From assembly GCA_016713725.1 (NCBI GenBank), contig JADJOO010000008.1, forward strand, positions 62,001-126,000: DNA of 64,000 nucleotides, in the 5' to 3' direction. The notes under the pieces are model-generated. The model made no database searches. It was not told the origin of the DNA and was given only the letters and a program-made list of their open reading frames with translations. The position numbers were made by a program, and so were the translations under genes. Positions 17,773-26,955 of this stretch are shown here, piece after piece. This stretch comes from Pseudomonadota bacterium (GTDB taxonomy: Bacteria; Pseudomonadota; Gammaproteobacteria; Steroidobacterales; Steroidobacteraceae). The first letter of the stretch is position 1. Every line of letters begins with the position of its first letter.

Positions 17773-18651
17773 TCAGCGCATGGTCAGGATCGCCTGGCCC
17801 ATACGTATCCGCGTACCGTCGCAGAGGCCGTCGCAAAGGGCGAACCCTCGCGGCACCAGCACAATGACGGTCGAGCCGTGCTCGAACCAGCCCATCTCCT
17901 CGCCCTTGCGATGCGGCGCGTTACAGGCGATTACGTTCGGCCCGCGGTACTTCAGGTGCAGCAGCACGTCGAGAAAATGCAGGCGGATGCTGGCGACCAG
18001 CACGGCGGCGACGGGCACCAGCGCGATCGTCTGCCCGGAGGCTGTGAGCCGGCAGCGAAGCACCGCGCGTTCGTTCCGGCAGAACAGTTTTTCGACGCGC
18101 TTCAGTGCGGCCGGGTTGACGTTGTAGGTCTCGCCTGAAATGTAGTTCACCTGCTCGACACGACAATCGTGCGGAGCGTGAAAGCGGTGGTACATGCCGG
18201 AGGTCAGGCGCAAGGTCAGGTAGAGTCCATCGTGAAACGTCTGCGCCAATGTTGCGTCGTTGGCCAGCAGCTCAGCCAGCGTATAAGAAGAGCCCTTCGC
18301 CTGCAGCAGGGTGTCGCCGTCGATGCGGCCATGGGCGCCGAGGATCCCATCACAGGGACTCGTCAAGTGCCGATCGTCCTGATCGATCGGGCGCGCACCG
18401 TCGCGCAGCTGGCGCGTAAAGCAATCATGCATGCTGCGGAACTGCGTGGTCCGCGCGTCCGCAAGGTCGAGATCGGCGAACGCCCGCCACAGGCCGATCG
18501 AGAGGTCACGGACGACCGGATTCTCGATCTTGCTGAGCCGGCCGACGAGGCGTGTCAGTGCGTCGCGGGGAATGCGGTTGGTGAGCAGGAAGTTCAGGTA
18601 TTCCTGGGCGGCAATCCGGGTGAGCAGGGAGGGCCGGGGCGATGGTGTCAT
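17773..18651 (-). CDS. psd: Phosphatidylserine decarboxylase proenzyme
   Basis: A 292-residue membrane-associated enzyme that makes phosphatidylethanolamine from phosphatidylserine. Family marks are TSPCDGILGAHG, the substrate-pocket segment LRLTSGMYHRFHAPHDCRV, ISGETYNVNPAALK, and the self-cleavage site GWFEHGSTVIV near the C-terminus. Cleavage between Gly and Ser creates the pyruvoyl group; here the motif is HGST instead of the usual LGST. The length matches the family. The start codon is divergent from a membrane-anchored aminotransferase, with only 44 bases between the starts, so the two may share a control region. Confidence 0.94.
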   Translation of the reverse strand: MTPSPRPSLLTRIAAQEYLNFLLTNRIPRDALTRLVGRLSKIENPVVRDLSIGLWRAFADLDLADARTTQFRSMHDCFTRQLRDGARPIDQDDRHLTSPCDGILGAHGRIDGDTLLQAKGSSYTLAELLANDATLAQTFHDGLYLTLRLTSGMYHRFHAPHDCRVEQVNYISGETYNVNPAALKRVEKLFCRNERAVLRCRLTASGQTIALVPVAAVLVASIRLHFLDVLLHLKYRGPNVIACNAPHRKGEEMGWFEHGSTVIVLVPRGFALCDGLCDGTRIRMGQAILTMR

Positions 18652-18695
18652 CGGGATGTAATCCAGGTGCCGTACGGTGGCGGTGGAGGACTGCC

Positions 18696-20411
18696 TTGGA
18701 AACCAGCTCCATTGCGTACATCGCCGCCGCCCTCGGCGTCGCGGCTCTCGCGCACAGGCTGCAGTTGCGCCTGGAACTCTCGGCTGCGAAACATCCTTCG
18801 CTCGCCGGGCACTCGCGCCTGGCGCGCCGCATGGCTGCCCTCGTTCGCCACTATGAGTACAACGAGTCGGAGTTCTTTGGCGCCGACGACGCGCCGGTCG
18901 AAGTCGCCGAGCAACGGCGGGCGGGGTTCATGCGCCTGGCGGCGGTCTACGCGGAGCGCTACACGAAGACGGTGACGCTCACTCGCGAAGTTGAGGACCA
19001 GATGTCGGACCTCCAGTTCACCGACAGGTACCGCGTTCCGTTCCAGTTCCGCGGCCTGGTGTGCAAGCACCTGAAAAGCGGTTCGTTCGTGGAGTCGTCC
19101 GCTGGCGTGCAACTCACCGACCTCGACGGCAACCAGCTCTATGATCTTGGCGGCTCCTACGGCGTCAACCTGTACGGGTACGACTTCTACAAGGAGTGTA
19201 TCGAGCGCGGCGCAGCGCGCGTGCACCCACTGGGTCCGGTGCTCGGCGCCTATCACCCTGTGGTCGCCGACAACGTCGCACGCCTGCGCAGGATTTCCGG
19301 TCTCGACGAGGTGTCGTTCCACATGTCGGGCACCGAGGCGGTCATGCAGGCCGTGCGCCTGGCTCGCTATCACACCCGTCGCTCGCACGTCGTGCGCTTC
19401 TGCGGCGCGTATCACGGCTGGTGGGGCGACGTGCAGCCGGGCGTCGGCAACCCGATGCCTGCCGACAGCACTTACACGCTCAAGGACATGGACAACCTGT
19501 CGCTGCGCGTGCTCTCCCGGCGCAAGGACATCGCCTGCGTGCTGGTCAATCCCCTGCAGGCACTGCACCCCAATGCAGGCGCGCCGGGAGATTCGACGCT
19601 GGTGGACAGCTCGCGCCACGCTCATTTCGACCGGGAGGAATATGCCGCCTGGCTGCGTCGCCTGCGCGATGTCTGCACGGAGCGCGGAATCCCCCTCATC
19701 TTCGACGAAGTGTTCGTCGGGTTCCGGCTGGCGCCGGGCGGCGCGCAGGAATACTTCGGCGTGCAGGCCGACATGGTCACCTACGGCAAGTCGCTCGGCG
19801 GAGGACTGCCCGTGGGCGTGCTCTGCGGCAAGGCGGCGCTGATGAAGCGCTTCCAGGAAAACCGACCCGCAGACATCTGCTTCGCGCGCGGCACCTTCAA
19901 CTCGCACCCGTACGTGATGGGTGCGATGAACGAATTCCTGCGGCGTCTCGAGCGCAGCCCCGAGATCTACGGTCTCTACGACAACCTCGATGCAATCTGG
20001 AACGGGAGGGCAGCCCGGTTGAACCAGCGTCTCAGCGACGCCGGCCTGCCGCTTCAGGTACGGAACCTCTCGACGATCTGGACCGTGTGCTACACCAGGC
20101 CAGCGCGTTACAACTGGATGCTGCAGTTCTATCTGCGTGCGCAAGGACTCGCCCTCAGCTGGGTCGGCACGGGCCGATTCATCTTCAGCCTCAATTACAC
20201 GGACGCGGATTTCGAGGTCGTGGCTGAGCGGATCGTGGCAGCCGCGCGAGCAATGGACATAGATGGCTGGTGGTGGCAGGGCCCGGAGCTGACCAATCGC
20301 GCAATCAAGCGCCGCATCGCGCGTGAGATGCTGCGCGCGCGCCTCGGCCGCCTGCCTGTCAGTGCGGCCCCACCGTCCCCGTCGGAGGCTCCGGCCGTTC
20401 GCCGCGGATGA
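18696..20411 (+). CDS. Membrane-anchored class III (GSAM-like) PLP aminotransferase
   Basis: A 571-residue protein. I chose the TTG at 18696 because GGAGGA lies five bases upstream. Residues 4-20 (SIAYIAAALGVAALAHR) form a likely membrane anchor, followed by a helical extension of about 100 residues not found in ordinary glutamate-1-semialdehyde aminomutase. The PLP domain has FHMSGTEAVMQAVRLARYHT, FCGAYHGWWGDVQPG, PLIFDEVFVGFRL and the Schiff-base lysine in TYGKSLGGGLPVG. The extension makes a role in haem synthesis unlikely; an amino-group transfer on a lipid or secondary metabolite is more plausible. It is divergent from psd and overlaps the convergent His-motif membrane protein by 53 bases. 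Confidence 0.85.
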   Translation: METSSIAYIAAALGVAALAHRLQLRLELSAAKHPSLAGHSRLARRMAALVRHYEYNESEFFGADDAPVEVAEQRRAGFMRLAAVYAERYTKTVTLTREVEDQMSDLQFTDRYRVPFQFRGLVCKHLKSGSFVESSAGVQLTDLDGNQLYDLGGSYGVNLYGYDFYKECIERGAARVHPLGPVLGAYHPVVADNVARLRRISGLDEVSFHMSGTEAVMQAVRLARYHTRRSHVVRFCGAYHGWWGDVQPGVGNPMPADSTYTLKDMDNLSLRVLSRRKDIACVLVNPLQALHPNAGAPGDSTLVDSSRHAHFDREEYAAWLRRLRDVCTERGIPLIFDEVFVGFRLAPGGAQEYFGVQADMVTYGKSLGGGLPVGVLCGKAALMKRFQENRPADICFARGTFNSHPYVMGAMNEFLRRLERSPEIYGLYDNLDAIWNGRAARLNQRLSDAGLPLQVRNLSTIWTVCYTRPARYNWMLQFYLRAQGLALSWVGTGRFIFSLNYTDADFEVVAERIVAAARAMDIDGWWWQGPELTNRAIKRRIAREMLRARLGRLPVSAAPPSPSEAPAVRRG

Positions 20412-20970
20412 GGTACAGCGGCGCCTTGTGGTAGAGCTTCACGTCGTGGAAAGGGTCCGTAAGGATCTTCGTGCACCAGACGAGACCGGTCTGCACGTCT
20501 TTCAGATAGAAGAGGTGCACGGTGCGGAACAGCAGCCCGCCCAGTCCGACAATGAGCCAGACCTCGCCGACGTGAGTCCAGAATTCGGCGGTGCTCGTGT
20601 GCGGCGTGAATGCGCCGAACAACGTCGGCTCGAGCACCAGCAGCAGCGGTGAAGCGGCCCAGATCGACAGCAGCACAATCTTGCGGCGCAGGTTGTAGCC
20701 GACCTTGATTGCTTCCTTGTGCTCGTGGGTCGCTTGATTGACCGTGTCGTAGCCTTTGGGCTCGAAGAAGAAATGACCGGCCTGGCGCGTCGTCATTGAG
20801 ACGAGCCACGCGACCAGTGCCGCGACCGCTGGATTGACAAACATCAGGACGTAGGAACACAGAAAGCTGGTCGCACTCACCAGGTGCAGGGACTGGTTGA
20901 CCAGGCTGTGGTGGTAGTAGCGGTGGTCATCCCAACGCTGTGTCGCGAGCGCCTGCCGGAAGCTCGTCAT
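20359..20970 (-). CDS. Multi-pass membrane protein with Mpo1/DUF962-like His motifs
   Basis: A 203-residue protein with four or so hydrophobic segments. Near the N-terminus DDHRYYHHSLVNQSLHLVSA combines clustered His with the N-x3-H spacing seen in Mpo1/DUF962 proteins (iron-dependent fatty-acid alpha-oxidation enzymes in yeast). GHFFFEPKGYD follows the second helix and HDVKLYHKAPLYL the last one, giving further conserved-looking His residues on the same membrane face. The match is motif-level only. A CAGGAGA ribosome site precedes ATG 20970. Together with psd and the membrane aminotransferase, this suggests a lipid-modification locus. Confidence 0.6.
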   Translation of the reverse strand: MTSFRQALATQRWDDHRYYHHSLVNQSLHLVSATSFLCSYVLMFVNPAVAALVAWLVSMTTRQAGHFFFEPKGYDTVNQATHEHKEAIKVGYNLRRKIVLLSIWAASPLLLVLEPTLFGAFTPHTSTAEFWTHVGEVWLIVGLGGLLFRTVHLFYLKDVQTGLVWCTKILTDPFHDVKLYHKAPLYLIRGERPEPPTGTVGPH

Positions 20971-21074
20971 GTGCGTCGATCTCCTGTAAGAGCCATCCGG
21001 TTGATGGTTTACAGGACATTCTTGACCGTGCGATTACAGTAGAACGAGATCAGGCACCAGGCCGGCACCGGGAA

Positions 21075-21344
21075 TCAGTGGCTGCTTCGCGCGAGCAGCA
21101 GGTCCTCTTGAACAGCGGAATCAAGGTCGCGATCCGGCCGATGGTCAAAGCACCAGTCGTCTGCATGAACAAGGGGGGTCTTTTCGGTGCTGAGGTAATC
21201 GTACCGATGACAGGTGCCGCGGCATGCTCCTGCGGAATCGGTCGCGTCGAGAATCGTGAACCAGCCACAATTTGCGCACTGCGACTCGGCGTGAGCGTCA
21301 ACGCGGGCGGTGCCGCGGTTCGACAACTGGGTCCTGACTGGCAT
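21075..21344 (-). CDS. Possible small cysteine-rich metal-binding protein
   Basis: An 89-codon frame with five cysteines in an ordered pattern: QCANCGWF, then ACRGTCHRY about 11 residues on, then ADDWCFDH. Small proteobacterial proteins of unknown function often show 'C..C..f.....GxCRRyPP....ADDWCGef', and the similarity of the RY...ADDWC part is the reason to list it. No strong ribosome site is seen before ATG 21344 (a TTG at 21365 is an alternative). It could bind zinc or an iron-sulfur cluster. Moderate to low confidence that it is translated. Confidence 0.4.
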   Translation of the reverse strand: MPVRTQLSNRGTARVDAHAESQCANCGWFTILDATDSAGACRGTCHRYDYLSTEKTPLVHADDWCFDHRPDRDLDSAVQEDLLLARSSH

Positions 21345-21702
21345 CGCGGCGATCCGTTCGACCAAGACACTGCATCATACCGGTAGCAGATGGATGCGGA
21401 CCACGCCGTCCGTCGCGTGCGGGTCAACCGACCCAGGAATGGCTGGTTAGCGCGCGTCGCACAAGCGTCATCTGAGAATGTGATCGTAAGTGACTGTGCC
21501 GAATAAGAATGATCGTTGATCACCAATTGACCAGTCCAAGAAATGCTGCGATTTCCCGCGGCGCCGTCCCGAAAGCGTAATTTTCTGCACAGCGTTATCC
21601 ACAGGGTTTGTGGATAACTGGGAACTGTCATCAGATTGTAAGCACCAGGCGCCTAACCTCTCCGCAACGTGATGCGAAAGATTTTCTCCGGAGACGAATG
21701 GT
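21345..21702 (+). other. Non-coding gap before the pyruvate kinase-like gene
   Basis: About 350 bases in which I see no convincing gene. It is more AT-rich than its surroundings around 21475-21530, has three GATC sites within 40 bases (21482, 21511, 21518), and contains a pair of inverted DnaA boxes at 21594-21618. The end of the gap carries the GGAGA ribosome site for the GTG at 21703. Confidence 0.6.
21594..21618. promoter_or_regulatory. Inverted pair of consensus DnaA boxes
   Basis: The arms GTTATCCACA and TGTGGATAAC are perfect inverted copies separated by GGGTT. Each arm contains an exact DnaA box (TTATCCACA) in opposite orientation. The element could bind DnaA as a regulatory or titration site, or form a hairpin in RNA. 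No dnaA, dnaN, gidA or rpmH gene is nearby, so there is no context support for the main origin. Confidence 0.6.
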
Positions 21703-23532
21703 GTGACGGATCGCCTGCTGACTCGTTCGCTTGAATCGCTGCGAATCGTGCGCGCGAACGCCCTCGAGTTCGAGGCTGCACACACGGAATCGCTGGCGAC
21801 GGTCGCGCCGTCTTATCGCAACAGCGCAAGAAATCTGCTGCACTACCTGGCCGTTCGGCAGCGCGACATTCGTCCGCTGCAACTGGACCTGCACTCGCTG
21901 GGCCTTTCTTCCCTGGGCATACTCGAAGGTCACGTCCTGGCGGCGATCAACGCGGTCGTGTCAAATCTCGAAGTGCTTGCGGGAGAGGATGTGGAGCTCG
22001 CGCCGCAACCCCCCGCAACGTTCGTGACCGGCCCACTGCTGCTCCACGATCACACCCGACGCCTGTTCGGTCCTGCACCGCCGTCGCGCACCGTCAGGAT
22101 CATGGTCACGATGCCGAGCGAGGCGGCGGACGACCCACAGCTGATCGAGGACCTGCTTCGAGCCGGCATGGATGTCATGCGGATCAACTGCGCCCACGAT
22201 GGGACGGAGGCCTGGCGTCGCATGGCGTCTCACCTGCGACGGGCGGAACGGATCGTCGGGAGACCTTGCCGTATTCAAGCCGACCTGGCTGGGCCGAAGC
22301 TGCGGACGGGGCCCCTGGAATGCATCGGACACATGCTTCGTCTCCGCCCAGCGGTCGATGCCCTTGGACGGATCGTGAGACCGGCGCGCGCCTGGTTCAC
22401 ACTGCAGGAAAACCCGGAGCCCGGGCCACGCGATGCGGTTGCGGTGCCCATTGCCAGCGCGACCGCTGCCTGGCGACGCGGGAAGACGCTCGTCACCGAG
22501 GATCTTCGGGGTCGTCGCCGCACCTTCCGCATCCTTGCCACCACCGACCGGTCACTGCTCGCCGAGGTTGATCGCGGCGTCCATCTGGCACCGGGCACCG
22601 TGCTGGAAGCGCTGGATGCCGAAGGCGCCACCGGACAACTCGTCATCGGTGATGTCCCTGCGCTTCAAGTCCGTATCAGCCTGAACGTGGGTGACTCGTT
22701 GATCCTGACCCGGGATCCAATCCCGGGCATGCCCGCCACGCTTGACCCGCAAAGCGGCCAGCTGAGCCCAGCGCACATACACTGCACGTTGCCGGCTGCA
22801 TTCGAACATGTTCGACCGGGACACCGAGTCTGGCTCGACGATGGGAAAATCGGCGGCATCGTTCGCAACAAATCAGACGACAGACTCGAGGTTAGCGTTA
22901 CACACGCACCTCCTGGTGGCGGCAAGCTCCGGGACGAAAAAGGAATCAACTTCCCGGATTCAGACTTGAATCTGGGCGCCCTGACCGAAAAGGACTTCAC
23001 CGACCTGCGCGACGTCGTTGGATTCGCCGACCTCGTGGCCCTGTCGTTCCTGCGCACTGCGGACGACGTCGTTCGGCTGCAAAGGGAATTGTCCGCATTG
23101 AACGCGGGCCATATCGGCACAGTGTTGAAGATCGAGAATGCCACCGCCTTTCGCAACCTGCCGCGGATCCTCCTGGCCTCGCTCATCTCCCCACCCGTGG
23201 GGGTCATGGTCGCGCGCGGCGATCTTGCCGTTGAAGTGGGGTTCGAGCGGCTTTCTGAGCTGCAGGAGGAGATTCTCTGGCTATGCGAGGCGGCACACGT
23301 GCCCGTGATCTGGGCGACGCAGGTTCTCGAGGGTCTCGCGAAAGGAGGGGCGCCGACCCGGGCAGAGGTGAGCGATGCCGTCATGAGCAGTCGCGCCGAG
23401 TGCGTCATGCTCAACAAGGGACCTCGAATGGTGGATACCGTCCCCTTTCTCGCGGACATCCTGGAGAGAATGGCCGAGCATCACGACAAGCGGATGGCAC
23501 TGCTGCGGCGGCTGTCCGTTTCCGAGTTCTGA
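21703..23532 (+). CDS. Atypical pyruvate kinase-like protein
   Basis: A 609-residue protein. About 125 residues of helical N-terminal extension precede the barrel, which has recognisable pyruvate kinase motifs: DLLRAGMDVMRINCAHDG, QADLAGPKLRTG, DDGKIGGIV, VLKIENATAF (active-site Lys), MVARGDLAVEVGFERL and VIWATQVLEGLAKGGAPTRA. The B domain is enlarged (about 150 residues between RTGP and LDDGK). The usual MLSGETA is MLNKGPR, and the C-terminal allosteric domain is missing, so the enzyme should lack fructose-bisphosphate or AMP control. A similar long 'MLNKGP' group exists in other bacteria. Start GTG 21703 has GGAGA eight bases upstream. Whether it is a true pyruvate kinase needs an enzyme test. 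Confidence 0.82.
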   Translation: MTDRLLTRSLESLRIVRANALEFEAAHTESLATVAPSYRNSARNLLHYLAVRQRDIRPLQLDLHSLGLSSLGILEGHVLAAINAVVSNLEVLAGEDVELAPQPPATFVTGPLLLHDHTRRLFGPAPPSRTVRIMVTMPSEAADDPQLIEDLLRAGMDVMRINCAHDGTEAWRRMASHLRRAERIVGRPCRIQADLAGPKLRTGPLECIGHMLRLRPAVDALGRIVRPARAWFTLQENPEPGPRDAVAVPIASATAAWRRGKTLVTEDLRGRRRTFRILATTDRSLLAEVDRGVHLAPGTVLEALDAEGATGQLVIGDVPALQVRISLNVGDSLILTRDPIPGMPATLDPQSGQLSPAHIHCTLPAAFEHVRPGHRVWLDDGKIGGIVRNKSDDRLEVSVTHAPPGGGKLRDEKGINFPDSDLNLGALTEKDFTDLRDVVGFADLVALSFLRTADDVVRLQRELSALNAGHIGTVLKIENATAFRNLPRILLASLISPPVGVMVARGDLAVEVGFERLSELQEEILWLCEAAHVPVIWATQVLEGLAKGGAPTRAEVSDAVMSSRAECVMLNKGPRMVDTVPFLADILERMAEHHDKRMALLRRLSVSEF

Positions 23533-23570
23533 ACAGCCGGCGCGCTGGACGAGCGCCCGGACAAAGTCCG

Positions 23571-25006
23571 ATGATCGCAACCATGACAAGAACCCTGGCC
23601 CTGGTCGCATCGCTGCTTGCGTTCCCTGCGGTCGTGATTGCCGACGCTGTCGACGAGTTCCTGGTGAGCCACATGCAGCGCCACCAGATTCCGGGAATCT
23701 CCCTGGCGATCTGCCGCGATGGCCAGGTCGTGCGCGCGATGGGCTACGGTCTCGCCAACGTCGAACTCGACGTGGCCACGAAACCGACACGGTCTTCCAG
23801 ACCGGGTCAGTCGGCAAGCAGTTCACGGCGATGGCGGTGATGATGCTCGTGGACGAAGGCAGGCTCGGACTCGACGATCCCATCAGCAAGTACGTTCCCG
23901 GCGCCCCGGCGACGTGGAAGGGCATCACCGTGCGGCATCTGCTGACCCACACTTCCGGGATCAAGGACTGGGAAGGCGGGACCGACATCGATTACCGCAA
24001 GGACTACACGGAGGACGAGCTCGTCCAGGTGGCGATGAAGCTGCCACCGGATTTCGCCCCCGGTGCGCAGTGGAGTTACAGCAACACGGGCTACGTGCTG
24101 CTCGGCATCCTCGTGCACAGGGTCAGTGGCAAATTCTACGGTGATTTCCTGGCGGAGCGAGTGTTCTCGCCGCTGGGCATGGAATCGACGCGCGTCATCA
24201 GCGAGTTGGACATCGTGAAGAACCGGGCAGCCGGGTACACGCTCGAGGAGGGCAAGCTCCAGAACCAGGAGTGGGTCGCTCCCTCGCTCAATACCACCGC
24301 CGACGGCTCGCTTTACACCACGACACTCGATTTGTCGAAGTGGGACGCTGCTCTCTGGTCGCGGCGCTTCCTCAAGCCGGAGAGTTACGAGGCGATGTGG
24401 TCGCCCGTGAAACTGCAGGACGGCACGAGCTATCCCTACGGGTTCGCGTGGTCCTTCGACGTGCAGCGGCGCGAGCCGGTGATCCAGCACAGCGGCTCCT
24501 GGCAGGGCTTCAAGACGGCGATCGTTCGCTACCCAGGGCACAAGCTCACTGTGATCGTGCTGGCCAACCTGGCCCAAGCCGAGCCGATGCGCCTGGCCAC
24601 TGCGGTGGCAGGTCTCGTGCAGCCCGAACTCGCCTGGCCGGACGTCCATGCCGGCGTGGTCGATCCGGATCCGGTGCGTACCGCACGAGTTCGCGAGGTA
24701 CTGGAGGCGTGGGCGAAGGGAGAGACTGCACCAGGCATGGCGCGGGGACTCCGGAGCACGAACGCGGGCACCGCCCGCGAGAAGGCGGGTCGCGAAGACG
24801 TGCAGGTTCAGCTCGCGACGGCAACGGGATTCACGTTCCTTGCGGAAGACGACGTAACGGACCGCACCATCGAGCACCGCGGGGAGACGATCGGACGTGT
24901 CGTTTTCTACTTCATGCCCGGCGAGCACGACCGCCGCTATCGCTTCTTCCTGAACGACAAGGGCGAGGTCGCCGATTTCTCGTCCGAGCTGGTCGACGCG
25001 ATTTAG
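23571..25006 (+). CDS. Secreted serine hydrolase, beta-lactamase/S12 family (frame break near 23786)
   Basis: A penicillin-binding-protein-like hydrolase of about 478 residues. The N-terminal signal peptide (LALVASLLAFPAVVIADA) and DEFLVSHMQRHQIPGISLA are in one frame up to about 23786; after one base is lost or gained the sequence continues DTVFQTGSVGKQFTAMAVM, holding the nucleophile SxxK (SVGK). Later come the YSN motif in WSYSNTGYVLLG and IQHSGSWQGF at the third-motif position. A C-terminal domain of about 100 residues follows the hydrolase. The family includes esterases, D-amino peptidases and class C lactamases; the substrate is not predictable. It is tail-to-tail (4-base overlap) with a LysR gene. 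Confidence 0.83.
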
Positions 25007-26033
25007 GACCGGAGCAGGCTGCGGCCGACCCGCTTCGTCCGGCCCAACCGGGAAGTCGAGGGCGTTACGCCGGCAGCGTTGCTTCTGACCGTGCTCTTGC
25101 GGAAGCGTTGCGCGAAGTCGCTGCGGAAACTGGCGGCTTGCGCTTCGATCCATGTCCGAAAGGCGACCACAGCCGGCAAGTCCGCTCGCGATTCCGGGAT
25201 CAGCAGATAGTAGGCGATGTCCATTTCGATCACCGGTTGCATCGCGATGCGAAGCCGCTTTGCTGCGAGATCATCGACGGCATAGACAAGGCGACCGAGC
25301 GCCACGCCGCCCCCAGCCGCCGCCGCCTGCAAGGCAAGGTGCCCGTCGTCGAATTGCGTTCCGCGCCCGATCTCCGCGAGCGGGGCGCCGGCGATCCTGA
25401 ACCACTCCTGCCACGCCCGGGGCGACCGGCGCGCCGCATCGAGTTGTCGTGCAGCATCGGAACGCGGGTAATGTCGACTGGCCTGCGCAGGACATTCTGT
25501 CGCAGGAATGCCGGGCTCGCGACTGGCGCGAGCCACTCGTGAAAGAGGTCAACGGCGACCACGCCTGCAAAGCCGCCACGGCCGATGCGCACGGCAACGT
25601 CGACATCCTCCTGGTCGAAGTCGACAGGCGATGGGCTGGCGGCGATGCGCAGGTGGATTCGCGGGTGCCTTTTCTGGAAGTGCGGGAGCCTCGAGACCAG
25701 CCAGCGCGTGGCAAAGGCAGGGGTGACGCTGATCGAGAGTGCGCCGCTCTTGCCGCTCCGGCCGCTGGGGCGCAACGATTCAACGCTCTGGCTGATGCGG
25801 TCGAACGCCTCGTGCAGGGTTTCCGCGGCCGCCGTCGCCTGGTCCGTCAGGACGAGGCTGCGAGTGGTGCGTCGGAATAGCATGACGCCGAGGTACTCCT
25901 CCAACCCGCGAATCTGGTGGCTGACCGCAGCCGGCGTGACGTTCAGCTCGCGTGCCGCCTTTGTGAAGCTGCCAAGGCGTGCAGCGGCCTCGAAGGTCCG
26001 GAGGGAATTCAGGGGCGGCAGTGATCGGGGCAT
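25003..26033 (-). CDS. LysR-family regulator, GcvA-like (frame break near 25430)
   Basis: The N-terminal helix-turn-helix (LNSLRTFEAAARLGSFTKAA, then ELNVTPAAVSHQIRGLEEYL) and effector domain (SISVTPAFATRWLVSRLPHF, DVAVRIGRGG) are of the GcvA type. The frame breaks near 25430, just after PMLHDNS; it resumes with WQEWFRIAGAPLAEIGRG, FDDGHLALQAAAAGGGVALG and AYYLLIPESRADLPAVVAF, the normal C-terminal half, ending at TAA 25003. One indel explains both parts. Start ATG 26033 places the HTH at the usual position. It is convergent with the serine hydrolase, unlike the divergent ampR-ampC layout, so control of that gene is not implied. Confidence 0.82.
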
Positions 26034-26213
26034 TTGTGAGATTGTCTCATCAATTGGATGACGATTTCTCGCTACAGGCAGGTGACCGGTTTCCATAGAC
26101 TACTCTGCCGAGACGGACGATCAGCGTGAGGCCCCTGCCCGACGGTGGGTGACGCTGCTCCGCAATCGTCCGATCTCACCACCCTGGTGCATGCGTACCA
26201 AATAGACCGAACG

Positions 26214-26955
26214 ATGGAGCGGCGTATTTCCGATCAGCCGTGGTGCCTTTTTCTTGACGTCGACGGCACGCTGCTCGAAATAGCAGCGACCCCGGATGCG
26301 GTGCAGGTCGAAGCGAGCCTGCAGGACCTGCTCGACCGTCTTCGCACGGTCCTTGGTGGGGCGGTTGCGCTGATCAGCGGTCGCCCGATAGTGGACCTCG
26401 ATCGGCTGTTCGGTTCGCATCGATGGGCGGCCGCGGGTGTCCATGGCCTCGAGCGCCGGGACTCGCAGGGGCGCTGGCACAGTCAGAACGGTTATGACGT
26501 TGCCACCGTCGCACAGGTGCGAGACCGGCTGCAGCAGCTCGCCGAGCGCCTGCCAGGCACGACCCTGGAAGAAAAAGGCATGTCGGTGGCTGCATTACCG
26601 TCAGGTCCCGCACCTGGAAAGCCAGGTCCATGGCGAGATGCGCGCGATCCTTCGCGCTCTCGGTGGTCGTCTCGTGCTGCTCGAGGGCCGAATGGTCGTC
26701 GAACTTCGGCTGGCGGGCGCAAACAAGGCAGATGCCATCCGCGAGTTCCTGGGCGAGGCGCCGTTCAAGGGACGACGACCCATTTTCATCGGGGACGACC
26801 TGACCGATGAAAAAGCGCTCGAAGAGGTCCAGCGTATCGGCGGGCTGTCGGTCGCGGTCGGTGACCGCGTTCGCGCGATGCAGCGAGTCTCCGGTCCGCG
26901 GGACGTGCGGGTCTTTCTGGAGGAACTGGCAGACGCCGGAGCGCCGCCGCAATGA
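26214..26955 (+). CDS. otsB: Trehalose-6-phosphate phosphatase (frame break near 26590)
   Basis: A HAD-superfamily phosphatase that converts trehalose 6-phosphate to trehalose. FLDVDGTLLEIAATPDAV carries the nucleophile Asp, ALISGRPIVDLDRLF is the typical second segment, and FIGDDLTDEKALEEVQ the metal-binding Asp pair. The frame breaks near 26590 in the cap region, after EEKGMSVA; it resumes as LHYRQVPHLESQVHGEM and VVELRLAGANKADAIREFL. Both halves together give the normal length (about 247 residues). ATG 26214 is chosen for its distance to the catalytic Asp; a GTG at 26145 in the same frame is an alternative, and neither has a clear ribosome site. It overlaps the GH15 gene by 4 bases and starts the trehalose cluster. 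Confidence 0.88.

Noticed and set aside
18696..20411. Haem-pathway glutamate-1-semialdehyde aminomutase (hemL)
   Set aside because: The membrane anchor and long N-terminal extension are not found in HemL, and the neighbours are lipid genes.
21594..21618. Main chromosomal origin of replication
   Set aside because: Only two DnaA boxes and no dnaA, dnaN, gidA or rpmH nearby; kept only as a DnaA-site candidate.
21050..21631. 193-codon minus-strand frame in the gap before the pyruvate kinase-like gene
   Set aside because: Low-complexity Ser/Thr/Pro/Arg composition with no motif; it overlaps the better-supported cysteine-pattern frame and the DnaA boxes.
23571..26033. AmpC-AmpR type resistance pair
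   Set aside because: The serine hydrolase and the LysR gene are convergent rather than divergent, so the usual ampR-ampC control is not supported.
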